Positions 31,378 to 63,764 of a stretch of 64,000 nucleotides of DNA are shown here, piece by piece. Position numbers and translations under genes: made by a program. The notes beneath the pieces are model-generated. The model did no database searches. It was not told the origin of the DNA and worked only from the letters and a program-made list of their open reading frames with translations. This stretch comes from Amorphochlora amoebiformis. Its lineage: Eukaryota > Cercozoa > Chlorarachniophyceae. The number at the start of each line of letters is the position of its first letter. Within the stretch, counting starts at the first letter, position 1. Location: the NCBI GenBank assembly GCA_054601695.1, contig BAAHQB010000367.1, forward strand, positions 62,001 through 126,000, read 5' to 3'.

Positions 31378-31854
31378 GTATATATGTATATGTGTATATA
31401 TATCGCCCCAGCAGAGGTGAGGTCGGTGAGGTGGTGGTGAGCGCCTGTGCGTGTATAATACTATACACCATTGCTATAAAATTGCACATATGCACGGCTA
31501 GTCAGACCTGGTCTGCAATCTTGTTTCTTTTGTTCGTTAATCTCACAATAAAGACGACAAGAGGCACTCTTTAGGCTGAAGGAGGCCTGAGAATAGGGTA
31601 TTCATTCCTCAAATGCATGTGAATCCCGATGTGCACCAAGCTCGCGATTGGAATCATGCATGTGACCGCCCAAAGTATACATTTCCGCAACAAAACTCGA
31701 CTGATTTATGTCCAATGACTCCGAGGTATTGCATTTATTCTTTCCGCAGGAATCATGAGATTCATGGACACACCATAGGGTAACATGTTACTATCACTAT
31801 GAGTGACAGAAATCTGACGTGTGATGCGTCGCAAAGTCACAGCTTGGATGGCCC
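30255..31854. other. spacer between left glycosyltransferase and methyltransferase
   Basis: The first ~600 nt are CTAG-rich. A short block near 30,765-30,840 (ACTTTTGAGGCCCGCCCATCCCGAAGCAACAACCG) is matched in reverse complement near 38,672-38,720, so the inverted homology extends past the stop codons and may cover the 3' untranslated regions. (TA)n blocks follow at 31,060-31,165 and 31,333-31,371. The last 400 nt are ordinary sequence and probably hold the methyltransferase promoter. No gene was found. Confidence 0.6.
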
Positions 31855-32562
31855 ATGAAGCGCATTCACGGTACATCTGGGCCAAGCACCGGAAAGGCTG
31901 AAGCCAATGACTCCTCCGGAAAGCAAAAATTCAAGAAGCCAGAGATGGTTCAGAACGAAAATTGCCTACCGCGAAAATGTGCATTCTGGGCACTTATATG
32001 CCTCGTTCCCATCGCGATGGTCGTGAAAGTCGGAATTAACAAGCATTCGAAGACCAAAAGGATCATTTTCAGGCCCCATACAGTCCCAAGGACTTCTCAT
32101 GTCGTCCCCATTGTGAGATTAACGAACAAAAGAAATGAGAATGCGGATGAGATCTCATCCAATCTGTTTCAGGTGAACAAGCTCGATATTTCCGAGGAAA
32201 TACAGCAGACAACCGGCCGATGTCCCATGGGCGACTCGGCGACAGGAATGATGCATCTTCGTGACTTGGACAAATTTAACCGTGTGAGGTCCTACTAGCA
32301 CTAAATCTATGAGCTATTAGAAGTAAGATATAGAGTAACTCCTATATGTTGGATAGCGCTGGATCGTTGAGGACATGGATCTGCGGATTCTACATCATCG
32401 AGACCGACATCGAGATGAACAAAAGCGCATCTGTGAACGCCAGCGCCAGGGGAAAATCGGGAGCAAGTTCGACGAAAATGAAGACGAGGCTGAAGCTCAT
32501 CAACACAACCGTTGTCGAAGGACAGGTACGCCTTTCAAACACAGACACACAAACTCATTCAT

Positions 32563-32606
<44 letters not shown>

Positions 32607-32635
32607 GTAAAAATAGATATATATATTGGGCATTA

Positions 32636-32683
<48 letters not shown>

Positions 32684-32732
32684 ATATACACCGAATGTTA
32701 TAAACTTGTACATTAAATATGATTCCATATAT

Positions 32733-32818
<86 letters not shown>

Positions 32819-33738
32819 TATATATACATATATATATATATATATACAATCTATATATATGTGTGTGTAATATATACATATATATATATATATATATATG
32901 TGTATATATATATATATACATATATATAATATATATATACACACACATATATATATATATAATCCTACACGTAACCTAAGGTTGCGCGCCTCCAGGTCAA
33001 TACCCTGCCCTCAATATTTTAATTGATATATATATATATATACATATATATATGGAAACAATATATATATATATGTATAATATGTACATTTATATATATA
33101 TATACATATGTATTTATGGAAACAATATATATATATATACATATATATATTATGCATACATAGATATATAAAATTTACATATTATATTTATATATATATT
33201 ATATTATATTATATTATATATATATATATATATATATGCATATATATACATATATATATATTCCTATCTCGATGCAGCATAAAGAATAATCCCCAGATTG
33301 TGTCGGCATGGCAAGAGAACAATGGGTATGCGTGGGATGGCGTCGAGGAGTTACAAGGCAGAAAAGAAAACTGGACAATGGTTAATTTCCACATACGCAA
33401 ACGATTAACTTAGTCAATAGTTAGAATTCATCTTCGGGTTAGAGTTGAGGTTCTGGTTAGGGTTGAGATTAGGGTTAGATTTGCGATTAGGGTTAGAGTT
33501 GAGATTAGGGTTAGAGTTGAGATTAGGGTTAGAGTTGAGGTTAGGGTTAGAGTTGAGGTTAGGGTTAGAGTTGAGATTAGGGTTAGAGTTGAGATTAGTG
33601 TTAGAGTTGAGATTAGGGTTAGAGTTGAGATTAGGGTTAGAGTTGAGATTAGGGTTAGAGTTGAGATTAGGGTTAGAGCTGAGATTAGGGTTAGAGCTCA
33701 GCTTCGGGTTAGAATTGGATCAGACATAAGGGTGCAAG

Positions 33739-33770
<32 letters not shown>

Positions 33771-33772
33771 AC

Positions 33773-33805
<33 letters not shown>

Positions 33806-33961
33806 GTATATTTATGGACATACACAAATTAATCAATGTAGATGTGTATGTACCAATCAATATTTATATTGTATATTTCTATATATATTTGTGTGTGTTT
33901 GTGTATGAGTATACATATACAGAAATGTCTCTGTGTTAATATATATATATATATATATATA

Positions 33962-33997
<36 letters not shown>

Positions 33998-34184
33998 GAC
34001 GCAATATGCTTATTATTACTTGTACAAATATATATTCGATGTATAAAAAAAATGAAAAATACTTTTAGATTCTTTTGGATGGTATGCATACGTATGTATA
34101 TATTTTGCACATTTTTGTCTGTTAAATATCTAAGATGTATGCAAATTGCTGTAAAATATATCATATACATATACACGCACACAG

Positions 34185-34221
<37 letters not shown>

Positions 34222-34698
34222 TATGTATATGTATTCATGAAATTTTAAAATATATACATATACAAATATATACATGTATACATACATATATATATATATA
34301 TATCCTCCTAAATGCACATACATACAGATATGCAACGCAAGACAATGGTTTGAGCGTAGTAACGTGTCGTTTATCGTGTATGCCCGAGCTACCAAACATA
34401 TTTCCCTAAAGATGGATGGAAAACTGCTCTTACGTCAAAGGGTGTACCAGCCTGAGCGCGGTTCTGAGTGGGTTTATTTGGCTAATTTCTCTTGTTTTTC
34501 GGTTTTTTTTTTTTTCTTTCTTATTTTCGTTCTCTTTATTTGTGCTCTTATTTGTTCTCTTTCTTGTTCTCTTTCTTGTTCTCTTATTTGTTCTCTTATT
34601 TGTGATCTTATCTTATTTGTTCTGTTATGTCCTTATCTGTTTTTATCCTGATTACATCCAAAGGGGCTTCATTCAGCGTCTCGTATTTATGTGCATGT

Positions 34699-34752
<54 letters not shown>

Positions 34753-35344
34753 TTACATATATGTATATATATAAATATATACATATACATACATATATAT
34801 ATACATGTATATTTATGTATATATATATATATACTATATATATATATATATAGATACAGCGCTTCTACATATTCACGTATTTACTATATAAATATATGTA
34901 AATATCTACATATATTACATACATATATATATATATATATATATTCATGTATATATATATATATATATATGTATACATATTCATATAGATATACATATCA
35001 TGTATACCCAAGTACATAAGTGGTTCTATAAATATGTATCGATACAATTACAACGATGAACATATACAACACGAAATGCTTACACAGCACCATAATGGTC
35101 AGGGATTGGAAATATCGTCAGGCCAGGCCTGTAGATTGGAAATCGGGGCGTATCCATATACCCCATTCGCGCTGCTACGAGTTGGAGTTCAAAATATCAC
35201 AATCGTTCGAAAGCCGAGCACATGCCAGGGCCACATGGTACTTTGCGAGGCAGATGTATGTGTGGATATGTCGATGAATATGTTCAAAATATCGAAATCG
35301 AGATTCACATTGATCGTAGTCTTAGCATTTCTGTATATGATATG

Positions 35345-35380
<36 letters not shown>

Positions 35381-35404
35381 GTGTGGTATGTGTGTAAATG
35401 TGAG

Positions 35405-35496
<92 letters not shown>

Positions 35497-36193
35497 CATA
35501 CATTACCTGTGTATGTCTACATATATTATATATATACACTACATATATCTAAATACAAAACCATCCACAGATATCCATACATACATACAGGGTAACAATC
35601 CCGAACCACGCCCCGAAATCCAGATCAGAGCCAAGCGCATCAGATCATGCGTCACTGTCAACCGCAGCAGATGCTGCATCAACCGCCGAACTCGGCGCGT
35701 GCCTCGCTACCCCAGCCTGCTTTTCTCATTCCACAACCTGCCGGAACCTTACAATCACTCCTCAAATGGCGAGAAACGGGTTCTCAGAAGCCTAGGGAAT
35801 ACACTTAGGGTCAGGATTAGGGTTGGTTTCATAATAGGCTTAAGGTTAGCAAGCAAGATCAGGGTTAGGGTTGTGGAAAGGGAGGAGGGTTAGGGTGGTG
35901 GAAAGGGAGGAGGGTTAGGGCTGGGGTTAGGGTTAAGGTGAGCTTAACGGTAGGGATATGTGGATGGTTAGGTAGGGCTGGGGTTAGGGTTAGGGTTAGG
36001 GTTAAGGTTAGGGTTAGGGTTAGGGTTAGGGTTAGGGTTAGGGTTTGGGTTAGGGTTAGGGTTAAGGTGAGGTTAACGGTAGGGGCACGTGGATGGTTAG
36101 GAGCTGAAGGAGATATGATTTTAGGGTTAGAAGTTTAGGGAAGACATAGCTTACCCATGTGGGTTTTGTGAGATGTGAATGAATATATGAAAA

Positions 36194-36229
<36 letters not shown>

Positions 36230-36258
36230 GGTTTTGTGAGATGTGAATGAATATATGA

Positions 36259-36316
<58 letters not shown>

Positions 36317-36900
36317 ACAGTCTAATATAAGTATATGTATATGTATATAATATAAATGTATACATTTATCGATAACATACACAAAACTATAAACCACCAC
36401 GCACATTCAACATACATTTCACATATGTATGCACCCACACATACAAACACACCTACGCTAAAACTCATACATAACATGTTACAATACTATATATACTCAT
36501 AGAACGCTGGGGCGTATGTGAAGACTGGGCGTTGCCCAGCGATTGCCTGGTATACAGCTTCGGCGTGAGCTATATATACTCAGCGGAGCTTCTGTGGGGC
36601 GAATCAGGATGCGAGGTCCACGCGTTCGACTGCACGATCAGCCGACGCGACGGCATGTTAGGGAACAATGTGCACTTTCACAGATGGTGCTTACACGGCG
36701 TTCAGGAGCGACCTCAGGGGGTCAGATATTTGCTTGTGTTTGTTGAGTGTATGTAACAGTATACACAACACATATACACAAATATGTGTGTGTGTATATA
36801 TATATAACTACATGTGTTGTATTTATATATATGTATGTGTATATATGTTAGATAAATACATGTGTGTGTGTACATGTACGTGTATGTATATATATGTATA

Positions 36901-36980
<80 letters not shown>

Positions 36981-37018
36981 TATATTACACATAAAAATAT
37001 AAATGTCTACAAATAACA

Positions 37019-37059
<41 letters not shown>

Positions 37060-37586
37060 TTAAGTTTTTGTACATATATATATATACATCTGTAAATATA
37101 TACCTACATACGCATATAAACTATATAACTATATATACACTTGGACAAATCGTACATAACTATCGTATTTACCTATTACTGACACAAGCGTAAACACAAA
37201 ACCAGACATCAAACACAAGCCAAGCCCGGCCAACAAGCCCACCCAGAGCTTTCAAAACTCTCCCTGAGATCGTACGCGAGCTCAACCACACCGATCGGCC
37301 AATCTACATGCTCAAGCTTGACTGCGAGGGCTGCGAGTGGGACGCACTCCCTCACTTTGCGAGAGAAATGCCAGCCAAATGGCGGGAGGTGGAGGTACTT
37401 TATCTCGAGCTGCATGTCGGGCTGGTTACCCCTGAGGCCGTGGGGGCCGCCCAGGTGGGCGAGTTGTCACGTTTGGTCCGGGACGATTTTGGTGTGATGT
37501 TCTTGGATCATAACATGGAGACTTCGAAGTTTGCGAGGAGGAAAAGGTTCCAGGTGGACGAGCAGCTTGTTCGAAATGGTCTTTGA
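31855..37586 (+). CDS. type II membrane SAM-dependent methyltransferase, METTL24-like, ~8 exons
   Basis: Proposed exons: 31855-32283, ~32334-32525, 33285-33380, 34328-34441, 35103-35255, 35629-35779, 36503-~36748, ~37249-37586; about 572 aa. Exon 1 has a basic N-terminus, a membrane segment near residues 42-61 ([20 protein letters not shown]) and the motif CPMGDSATG. Exon 3 has [14 protein letters not shown]. Exon 4 reads [17 protein letters not shown], which loosely recalls the farnesoic-acid methyltransferase-type beta domain. Exon 7 carries the SAM-binding core CLVYSFGVS and CEVHAFDCT; exon 8 carries [17 protein letters not shown] and YLELHVGL, hallmarks of the METTL24/FkbM-like group. TGA ends at 37586. 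Exons 1, 7 and 8 are firm; the exon 2 acceptor, the exon 6 frame and the exon 7 donor are chosen by phase. The acceptor substrate is unknown, possibly a glycan given the neighbours. It lies in the loop of the inverted duplication and is single copy here. Confidence 0.75.
33421..33728 (+). repeat. 18-mer telomere-derived minisatellite, methyltransferase intron
   Basis: About 16 copies of an 18-mer, GATTAGGGTTAGAGTTGA, built from a TTAGGG repeat plus two variant hexamers. It produces a long Leu/Gly/Arg reading frame that is not a gene. Confidence 0.92.
34498..34660 (+). repeat. TTTGTTCTC-type T-rich repeat, methyltransferase intron 4
   Basis: A poly-T run is followed by about ten copies of an 11-12-mer of the type TTCTTGTTCTCT / TTATTTGTTCTC. 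The Phe/Leu/Ser-rich frame is an artefact. Confidence 0.85.
35805..36145 (+). repeat. interstitial TTAGGG array, methyltransferase intron 6
   Basis: TTAGGG repeats are dense at 35,977-36,065, with looser copies and GTGGAAAGGGAGGAGGG duplicates on either side. A segment with AAGGTGAGCTTAACGGTAGG recurs at 36,063. All copies are TTAGGG on the plus strand. Confidence 0.92.
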
Positions 37587-37678
37587 GTGTGTGGGTTGTT
37601 CGAGATGGTCATTGAGCGTGTGGGTTGTTCGAAATGGTCATTGAGTGTGTGGGTTGTTCGAAACGGTCATTCAGTTCA
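37565..37678 (+). repeat. tandem copies of the methyltransferase coding end
   Basis: The last seven codons with the stop (TTGTTCGAAATGGTCTTTGA) plus GTGTGTGGG are repeated about three more times downstream as a 29-nt unit, with the stop reading CATTGA. The array starts inside the coding region, so the repeat was seeded by coding sequence. Confidence 0.9.
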
Positions 37679-37679
37679 T

Positions 37680-37714
37680 TGCGGATTTGCTTATTAAGTG
37701 TTATGTATGCGTAG

Positions 37715-37748
<34 letters not shown>

Positions 37749-37796
37749 GCATTTTGTATGTGTATAATTATATGTATGTAATATGTGTGTGGGCAT

Positions 37797-37842
<46 letters not shown>

Positions 37843-37983
37843 TATTATATATACATACACATGTATATGTATACATATATGTGTAACATATAAATATATA
37901 CACATACATGCATCGGATAATATACACATATATTTATATAAATACTTACGTGTGTGTGTTTACATGTGAACGTATCTGAATAC

Positions 37984-38024
<41 letters not shown>

Positions 38025-38247
38025 TGATGATGATGATGAAGCAGATCTTTCTCTTTAGAAGTGTAGTGCTTGTTTGCATAGTTGATTAATTCTAATATAC
38101 ATATATATATAATATATATATATATATATAATATATATTTATATATATATATATGTATATATATGTACCTATATAAGATATGTATACGTAGGTATTTCTA
38201 GGTATGTTCATATGTAAGATATGTACACGTAGATATTTCTAGGTATG

Positions 38248-38301
<54 letters not shown>

Positions 38302-39378
38302 CATACATAAAAATAAAATCTGATATATCATATATGTAGATTTAAGTATTTGGTGTATATATATATATATATATATTATACATATATATATATGTATGAA
38401 CATGTATATATATATATATGTATATTGTATATATATATATATATTATATATATATATATATATGTACATGTGTACACATAAATGTATATATATAGATGTA
38501 TGTATAGATATATTCTATATATACATATGTCGGTACATATTTAGAATTCATAGGTATACACATTTATTACATATTGAACGAGTTATGCCAGTAAACTGTA
38601 TCATATATACGTGATTGCATTTACGTATGAATGATTATTACAAAAGTGGTTGCATTTACGTGTGATTATCAGGAATGCCAGCGTTCGGTTGTTGCTTCGA
38701 GATGGGCCTAAAGAGGAAAGCTGATTGACTGAAGCTGACGGAAGGCTGCTAAGATATAGTTAATAATATTTCAATCCAGTCTATGATAGCTGTGATAAGG
38801 TCTTATGTAGGTACAAAAGCTATGACCGCTGTAACTAGTATGATAGAGTCTGGCAGTGATCATAAGTCAGTAAGTTATCAATATCTAGAATGGTCGTAGG
38901 CTGTGATCATACAATCATGATGGTCCAATCTCTAGAATCTAGCCGCTCGATCAGACGGTCATGCCGCATCTATATATAGGCATTGCTAGTTGTACTAGTT
39001 TTGAGATCTGAGATGATGTATATTACTTCTCTTGTCCTAGTTGTCAGACTCGAGCTATTTACTCTAGTTTCTAGATTTAGGCTGCATATGTGCCACAGCC
39101 TTGGAGCATGCGGAAATTGGGTTATAGCTTAGTTTTAGCTGTTAATTAATTCAGTAGAAATTAATGACCGCATTACTCGGATGACTAGAAGATCGACAAC
39201 TCGGACTCAGTACGACTCAGTTTCCTTCGAAGCGTACTCGGACATGACCGTGTTCTAGGTCTAGCAGTGCATGACAGTCTAAACAGTAGATCTAGCTACT
39301 GAGCTAGGTCTAGCAGTGCATGGTAGTCTAGAGCTAGTGCTGACGCATGATAGTATGAATATATACAGTCGGGAGATG
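37680..39378. other. spacer between methyltransferase and right glycosyltransferase
   Basis: (TA)n and TACACA tracts occupy 37,715-38,520, including a short two-copy repeat around GGTATTTCTAGGTATGTTCA (38,180-38,255). Then comes about 700 nt of CTAG-rich sequence (38,690-39,370). The stretch at 38,672-38,720 matches the left spacer in reverse complement. No gene was found; the region likely holds the 3' ends of two converging transcripts. Confidence 0.6.
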
Positions 39379-51251
<11,873 letters not shown>

Positions 51252-51391
51252 CGGATCGGATTGAGCGAAGGTGGGGTACAAGGGGCTGTGTCACACTGTC
51301 GGCACGTTATGTGACCGTTATTAAAGCGTCCGTTGAAGACTTTAAGGTAATTTTACCAATTGATTGTCAGCTTCTTTTCGCTGTGACACAG

Positions 51392-51456
51392 GGACGTGTC
51401 ACATCTGATAGAATATTATTATGACGCCAGCTCCTGGCATGACTCCAAATGTTTCC
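51392..51456 (+). CDS. candidate exon upstream of right glycosyltransferase, opposite strand
   Basis: A good pyrimidine tract and acceptor (GCTGTGACACAG) precede a frame reading DVSHLIEYYYDASSWHDSKC then Phe, with a GTATAC donor. The composition is protein-like but short, and no family or linked exon is recognised. It would be transcribed away from the glycosyltransferase gene. Confidence 0.25.
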
Positions 51457-51469
51457 GTATACATGTTTA

Positions 51470-51586
51470 CATACACACACATATATATATATGTATGTAT
51501 ATGTATGCATATATATGTGTATATATATGTATGTATTATATGTGTATAAAATTATTTATATCCCAATGTAAATTTGTATAATATTA

Positions 51587-51669
<83 letters not shown>

Positions 51670-51850
51670 TATGTGTATATTTGTTAAGTTGAGAGCAGCC
51701 ATGACACTAGACTTGTATATTTTCAGATAATTTTCTCATATTTTACGATCAATATTACATAATATTATAATTATATAATACATATATATATATATATATA
51801 TATATATGGATATATATGTACGCATACATTATTATAATAAATATACACAT

Positions 51851-51897
<47 letters not shown>

Positions 51898-52105
51898 TAT
51901 ACATACATATACATATACATAATACATGTAATTATATATAGTTCTGTAAGTACAATAAGTAAACATAGTATGAATGAGATAGATGTAGTAATATGTTTAT
52001 ATATAACATTACTATTAATATATATTTACATAGTAATATGTTTCTATTAATATACATACACCTCTTCAATATACACCTCAAAGTTTATATATATGTATTA
52101 CATAC

Positions 52106-52181
<76 letters not shown>

Positions 52182-52278
52182 CATCACTATTAATATATAT
52201 TTATATTGTAATATGTTTCTATCAATATACACCCGTTCAATATACATCTCAAAGTTGATATATATATATATATATATG

Positions 52279-52360
<82 letters not shown>

Positions 52361-52533
52361 ATATATTATATCTATATATATATATATATAACATTACTAG
52401 TACTATATATTTACATAGTGATATGTTTCTATGATGTACACCTGTTCAATATGCAGCTTTTCATATATATATATATCTACATATAATACATATATATATA
52501 TATATATATATCATATTATAATTAATATATATG

Positions 52534-52592
<59 letters not shown>

Positions 52593-52633
52593 ATATATAT
52601 ATAATTGAATATATATATATATATATATGTGTG

Positions 52634-52714
<81 letters not shown>

Positions 52715-52895
52715 TTATTTATATTTATTTTATATTATATGTGTACATAATATATTGAATACTTCATATTTCTGAATGTATAACTTGACAATACTTTGTG
52801 TACATTGATAAAGTATTGCAATAAATTATTATATCTATACTTTTGTGTGCATCGAAATATAGCATTGTATGTTCTGTAACATGCACGTGTATGAT

Positions 52896-52960
<65 letters not shown>

Positions 52961-53140
52961 GATTGAATCACGATTTCATTGGTGCAAGACCCTTGTCACC
53001 ATGATATATATATATATATATTATATATATATATATATATATATGTAACGTTAAATATAATTATATAAATACACATATATAAATATATATATACATATAT
53101 ATATATACATATATATCTATATATATTTACTGATGCTACT
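51470..53140. repeat. (TA)n region with a three-copy ~75-nt repeat
   Basis: TA tracts dominate. At about 52,003-52,086, 52,181-52,258 and 52,390-52,460 a unit recurs with TAACATTACTATTAATATAT, then ATATGTTTCTAT and CACCTGTTCAATATACA. Nothing coding was seen. Confidence 0.85.
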
Positions 53141-53189
53141 CATGACATCCTCATCAGTATATAATCAATTCATTTAATCATATCATTTG

Positions 53190-54880
53190 AATTGATATTT
53201 CAAGCTAAGGTCGCGAGCCGTGAGAATATAACCTAAAAAATGTGTCGAGGATTCTACCACTTATTATATCATAATGAAACTCCCCAGTGCTAGCTACGTC
53301 ACGCATAATGCTAAGATTAGCAAGCAGGTCTTAACTTTGGTGAATTACATCATCAGAATGACTAGTCACGGTAATCATGATGGTAATAGATCTGTTAGAT
53401 GATTGCTAATAACTCTGGAGTTTTAGATAATCTATCAAAAATGTCAAGTATTATATTATCTAGATTATTATCACTGCTGTGTGGCCCCGAGACGCAATAT
53501 CTGACATATAACCTAGATAGCTAGCTAATACTAGTAATAGCTCAGATTATTAAGGTCACAAGTTGACTCACAACAGTGTTACTGAGATAAGTTCCCCATC
53601 ATCAGTACTTTCGAGTACCGTCGGATAGTGGCTGGTGTTAATGGCCGACCGTACGGTACTTTTCAACCGTAGCTACTGAGGTAGTGTAGACTCTAGCATG
53701 CAAGCACGTTAGTTGCGGCGGAACTTAGCAATGCATTAATAGTAGCTTAACGGTTGGTTACCCGAAGTTGAAAAAAGGTTTACTATGTCACCGAGTACTG
53801 TGATATACCTGAGAGTTTAAACTGTTCTAATAAATAGCCATTACAGTGCTGACACTAGATGTAATTATATATGGTTGCTGTGATTCCACCGCATCATTTC
53901 ACACCGTATATATGTACGATATAATTCTATATACAAGAGGTAGCTACATACACATAGGCCTGCATATCCTATGATGCGTACCGTGTACGTATCAAAAATT
54001 TGTGTTGTGTGTGTTGTTGGAACTTCAAATATTATGTTCGCACGTTGAGTTTGTAATAAATAATATCTTCCGACTACGTATACTCATGAATATTAGTAAC
54101 CATTGGTACGTACAACACGCACGTGTCTTCTGTGCGTGCTTATCGTCCTTGCGTGTGTTGGCGTAAGTTGGGTACGCATGATGAATCATTGATGATACGC
54201 AGGTTCTATAGGTCTTCGCACGTACGTAGGTATGTGTCTGTTATCTATCGGACGTTCGTACGTACGTACGCACTTGAACGGCATGTATGTTCTAGAAATT
54301 GTTTGTACATGTTGCCCACATATACCAGTATGTAAGGGATACTGCGCACGTGACAGCAGCAGGGCTGGTGACTATCAACAACTAGAATCTATTATATTTT
54401 GCGACAATAATACTAGAATATTGTCATAGTCAGTTATCTCGGGTAGTATACATACATGTGTATGTGTACCATTGAATATTCGACCGCTGTACCGTGACTT
54501 CCGAAATTTGGCTTAAAAGTTTCCCGGCCGGTCATTCTAGATTTAGATTCTAGTAATCTAGGTAATTGTCCCCTTCTAAACGTTACCGACAGTTAGCTGT
54601 CATTTGCAATGAATTATAAGATCAAGAAGTTAAATTCAAGAAAGTTTCAGCAAAATTGAGTGAAGATAATTAATCATCGACCGTCCGAAAACAAAACCAG
54701 GGTATTAGAGATACAAAGCCGCCCTATTGTCGACGACTTCCTGACTACCTTCCCGCACGACTGAGCCCTTTGATAACTCACCGCGGAGAGTCCGTAACCT
54801 GAGAGTGGATGTAGCTTTTAATATATTTACATTCTCATGAAATACTTGGGTATATTTTCAAATCTCGTTCTATATCTCTA
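53190..54880. other. CTAG-rich spacer, no gene recognised
   Basis: Mixed-composition sequence with frequent CTAG, TAGCTAG and ACTAGT words and few TA tracts, similar to the spacers at 11-12, 30.3-30.8 and 38.7-39.4 kb. Open frames at 54,123-54,429 are short and lack splice support. Confidence 0.6.
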
Positions 54881-55005
54881 TCTTCTCTTATATATATGTG
54901 TGTGTATATATGTATATACATTTATATATGTATATATGTGGATATAGATAGAAAGATCGATATATATTTATGTCTAAATGTATATTGATGTTTGCACGCA
55001 TACAT

Positions 55006-55053
<48 letters not shown>

Positions 55054-55149
55054 ATATATATGTGCGTATATATAATATACACACACATATATATAATATA
55101 TATACACATACATATTCACTCATTATATATATATGTAAATATACAAATC

Positions 55150-58980
<3,831 letters not shown>

Positions 58981-58991
58981 ATATTATATAC

Positions 58992-59041
<50 letters not shown>

Positions 59042-59042
59042 C

Positions 59043-59089
<47 letters not shown>

Positions 59090-59164
59090 AATAATATATA
59101 TATATATATATAATATACATATATATATATATACGTATATAATATATATATATATACATACATG

Positions 59165-59213
<49 letters not shown>

Positions 59214-59289
59214 ACATATGTATACACACACATATACATATATATATATATATATAATATATATATATAGATATATATATGCACAATAC

Positions 59290-59329
<40 letters not shown>

Positions 59330-59381
59330 TATATATATATTTATATATATATGCACAAAGTCGTAATGTATACTCAAATGC

Positions 59382-59429
<48 letters not shown>

Positions 59430-59437
59430 GTATATAT

Positions 59438-59517
<80 letters not shown>

Positions 59518-59533
59518 CACATGTATACATATT

Positions 59534-59567
<34 letters not shown>

Positions 59568-59894
59568 TTGTCAAATATATATATATATATATATATATGT
59601 GTGTTTCAACAGTGTATAATGTATGTTTCAACAGTGTATAATGCAAAGGGGATTTATGTATGTATATACCTTTATTCATATTTATATATGTATATATATA
59701 TATATATATATATGTAAACATTACATAATATATATGTGTATACATGATACAAACTAAGTATAATCACAACATATAAACAAATTCTCACATATGCACAATT
59801 ACAAATTTGCATATTGAAACACACCTAATAAACGGATCTTGAACCCGAACCATTCCCCCTACTGCTCTCAAACAGATGCCCCCAACAGAGCTTT

Positions 59895-62535
<2,641 letters not shown>

Positions 62536-62614
62536 CTATACATATGTATAAGTTTAGAGTGTGCATATGTTTTCTTAGTGTGAATCTTTAAATGTATATG
62601 CATGTAGATTTATA

Positions 62615-62657
<43 letters not shown>

Positions 62658-62810
62658 ATATCATATGTGTATATACATGTAAAATATGGTATTTATGCAT
62701 GTCATATGCATACAATTATGTATATATTACACGTAGATATAAATATCGAATGTATATAATAAACAAATTACATATATATCAAGATACATAAATATTATAT
62801 ATATATATAC

Positions 62811-62877
<67 letters not shown>

Positions 62878-62880
62878 CAT

Positions 62881-62956
<76 letters not shown>

Positions 62957-62973
62957 TATATATATATATATGT

Positions 62974-63008
<35 letters not shown>

Positions 63009-63084
63009 TATACATATTTATATACATATAACATATATATATATATATATATGTATATTATATTATTTTCTTAGAGCAGCCGGT

Positions 63085-63260
63085 CTGAAATGAAAACTTA
63101 TCATTGACCACATGTACGCCGGAACACTGGAGATCCCGAATATTGCTCAATCACCCAGTACCACCGGTAACACCCGCTAGTATCGGGATTCAGACTATAA
63201 GATGACAACGGGTGACATGACACGATGTCACGGTTGTAAGGCTGTGTACGTGCATATGGT
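63085..63260 (+). repeat. dispersed repeat copy C, diverged
   Basis: ACGGGTGACATGACACGATG then TCACGGTTG shares the GTGACAT / ATGTCAC stem with copies A and B but has a different loop. The nearby CCACCGGTAACACCCG resembles the CCGG motifs next to copy B. Confidence 0.5.
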
Positions 63261-63520
63261 CCCGAGAAAGTAAATAATTGTTGTGTATTTTAAGCGGTCT
63301 AGTTGGAAGTGGTGAACCAAATGATGGGCTTACACTGCTATGCCAACCGATCGACTAGCACATTTATGTGTGTGTGTGTATACATATTTATGTATTTATA
63401 TATATATATATATATATGTTTATAAATATATATATATATATGTATATATAGTATATATATCTCATTATATTTATAAGTAAGTAAATTTTACTAAATTCAT
63501 ATATATTATTTATCATAATA

Positions 63521-63557
<37 letters not shown>

Positions 63558-63565
63558 GAATGTAC

Positions 63566-63608
<43 letters not shown>

Positions 63609-63764
63609 AAATATACATTTAGGTAATATGTAATATATATATATATATATATATATAGATATATAGATATGTATACATACATACATGTGAGTATATAACG
63701 AAATGAGGACCCTTCTTTGATACTCCAGCTCCCACGTTCCACACCTTTCTTCAAACTCAAAACG

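Noticed and set aside
32375-32525. Charged reading [20 protein letters not shown] for methyltransferase exon 2
   Set aside because: Its end phase has no matching acceptor at exon 3, while the frame ending [12 protein letters not shown] joins in phase.
33445-33729. A regular Leu-Gly-Leu-Arg repeat protein
   Set aside because: It is the translation of the telomere-derived 18-mer in an intron.
35591-35779. Alternative reading [20 protein letters not shown] for methyltransferase exon 6
   Set aside because: It fits the upstream phase but no donor joins it to exon 7. The frame starting at 35,629 fits both sides and gives [17 protein letters not shown] keep some doubt.
35805-36145. A chromosome end or chromosome-fusion site marked by TTAGGG
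   Set aside because: The array is imperfect, lies inside an intron of the methyltransferase gene and resembles several other short intronic arrays. A fusion site would need head-to-head arrays, which are not seen here.
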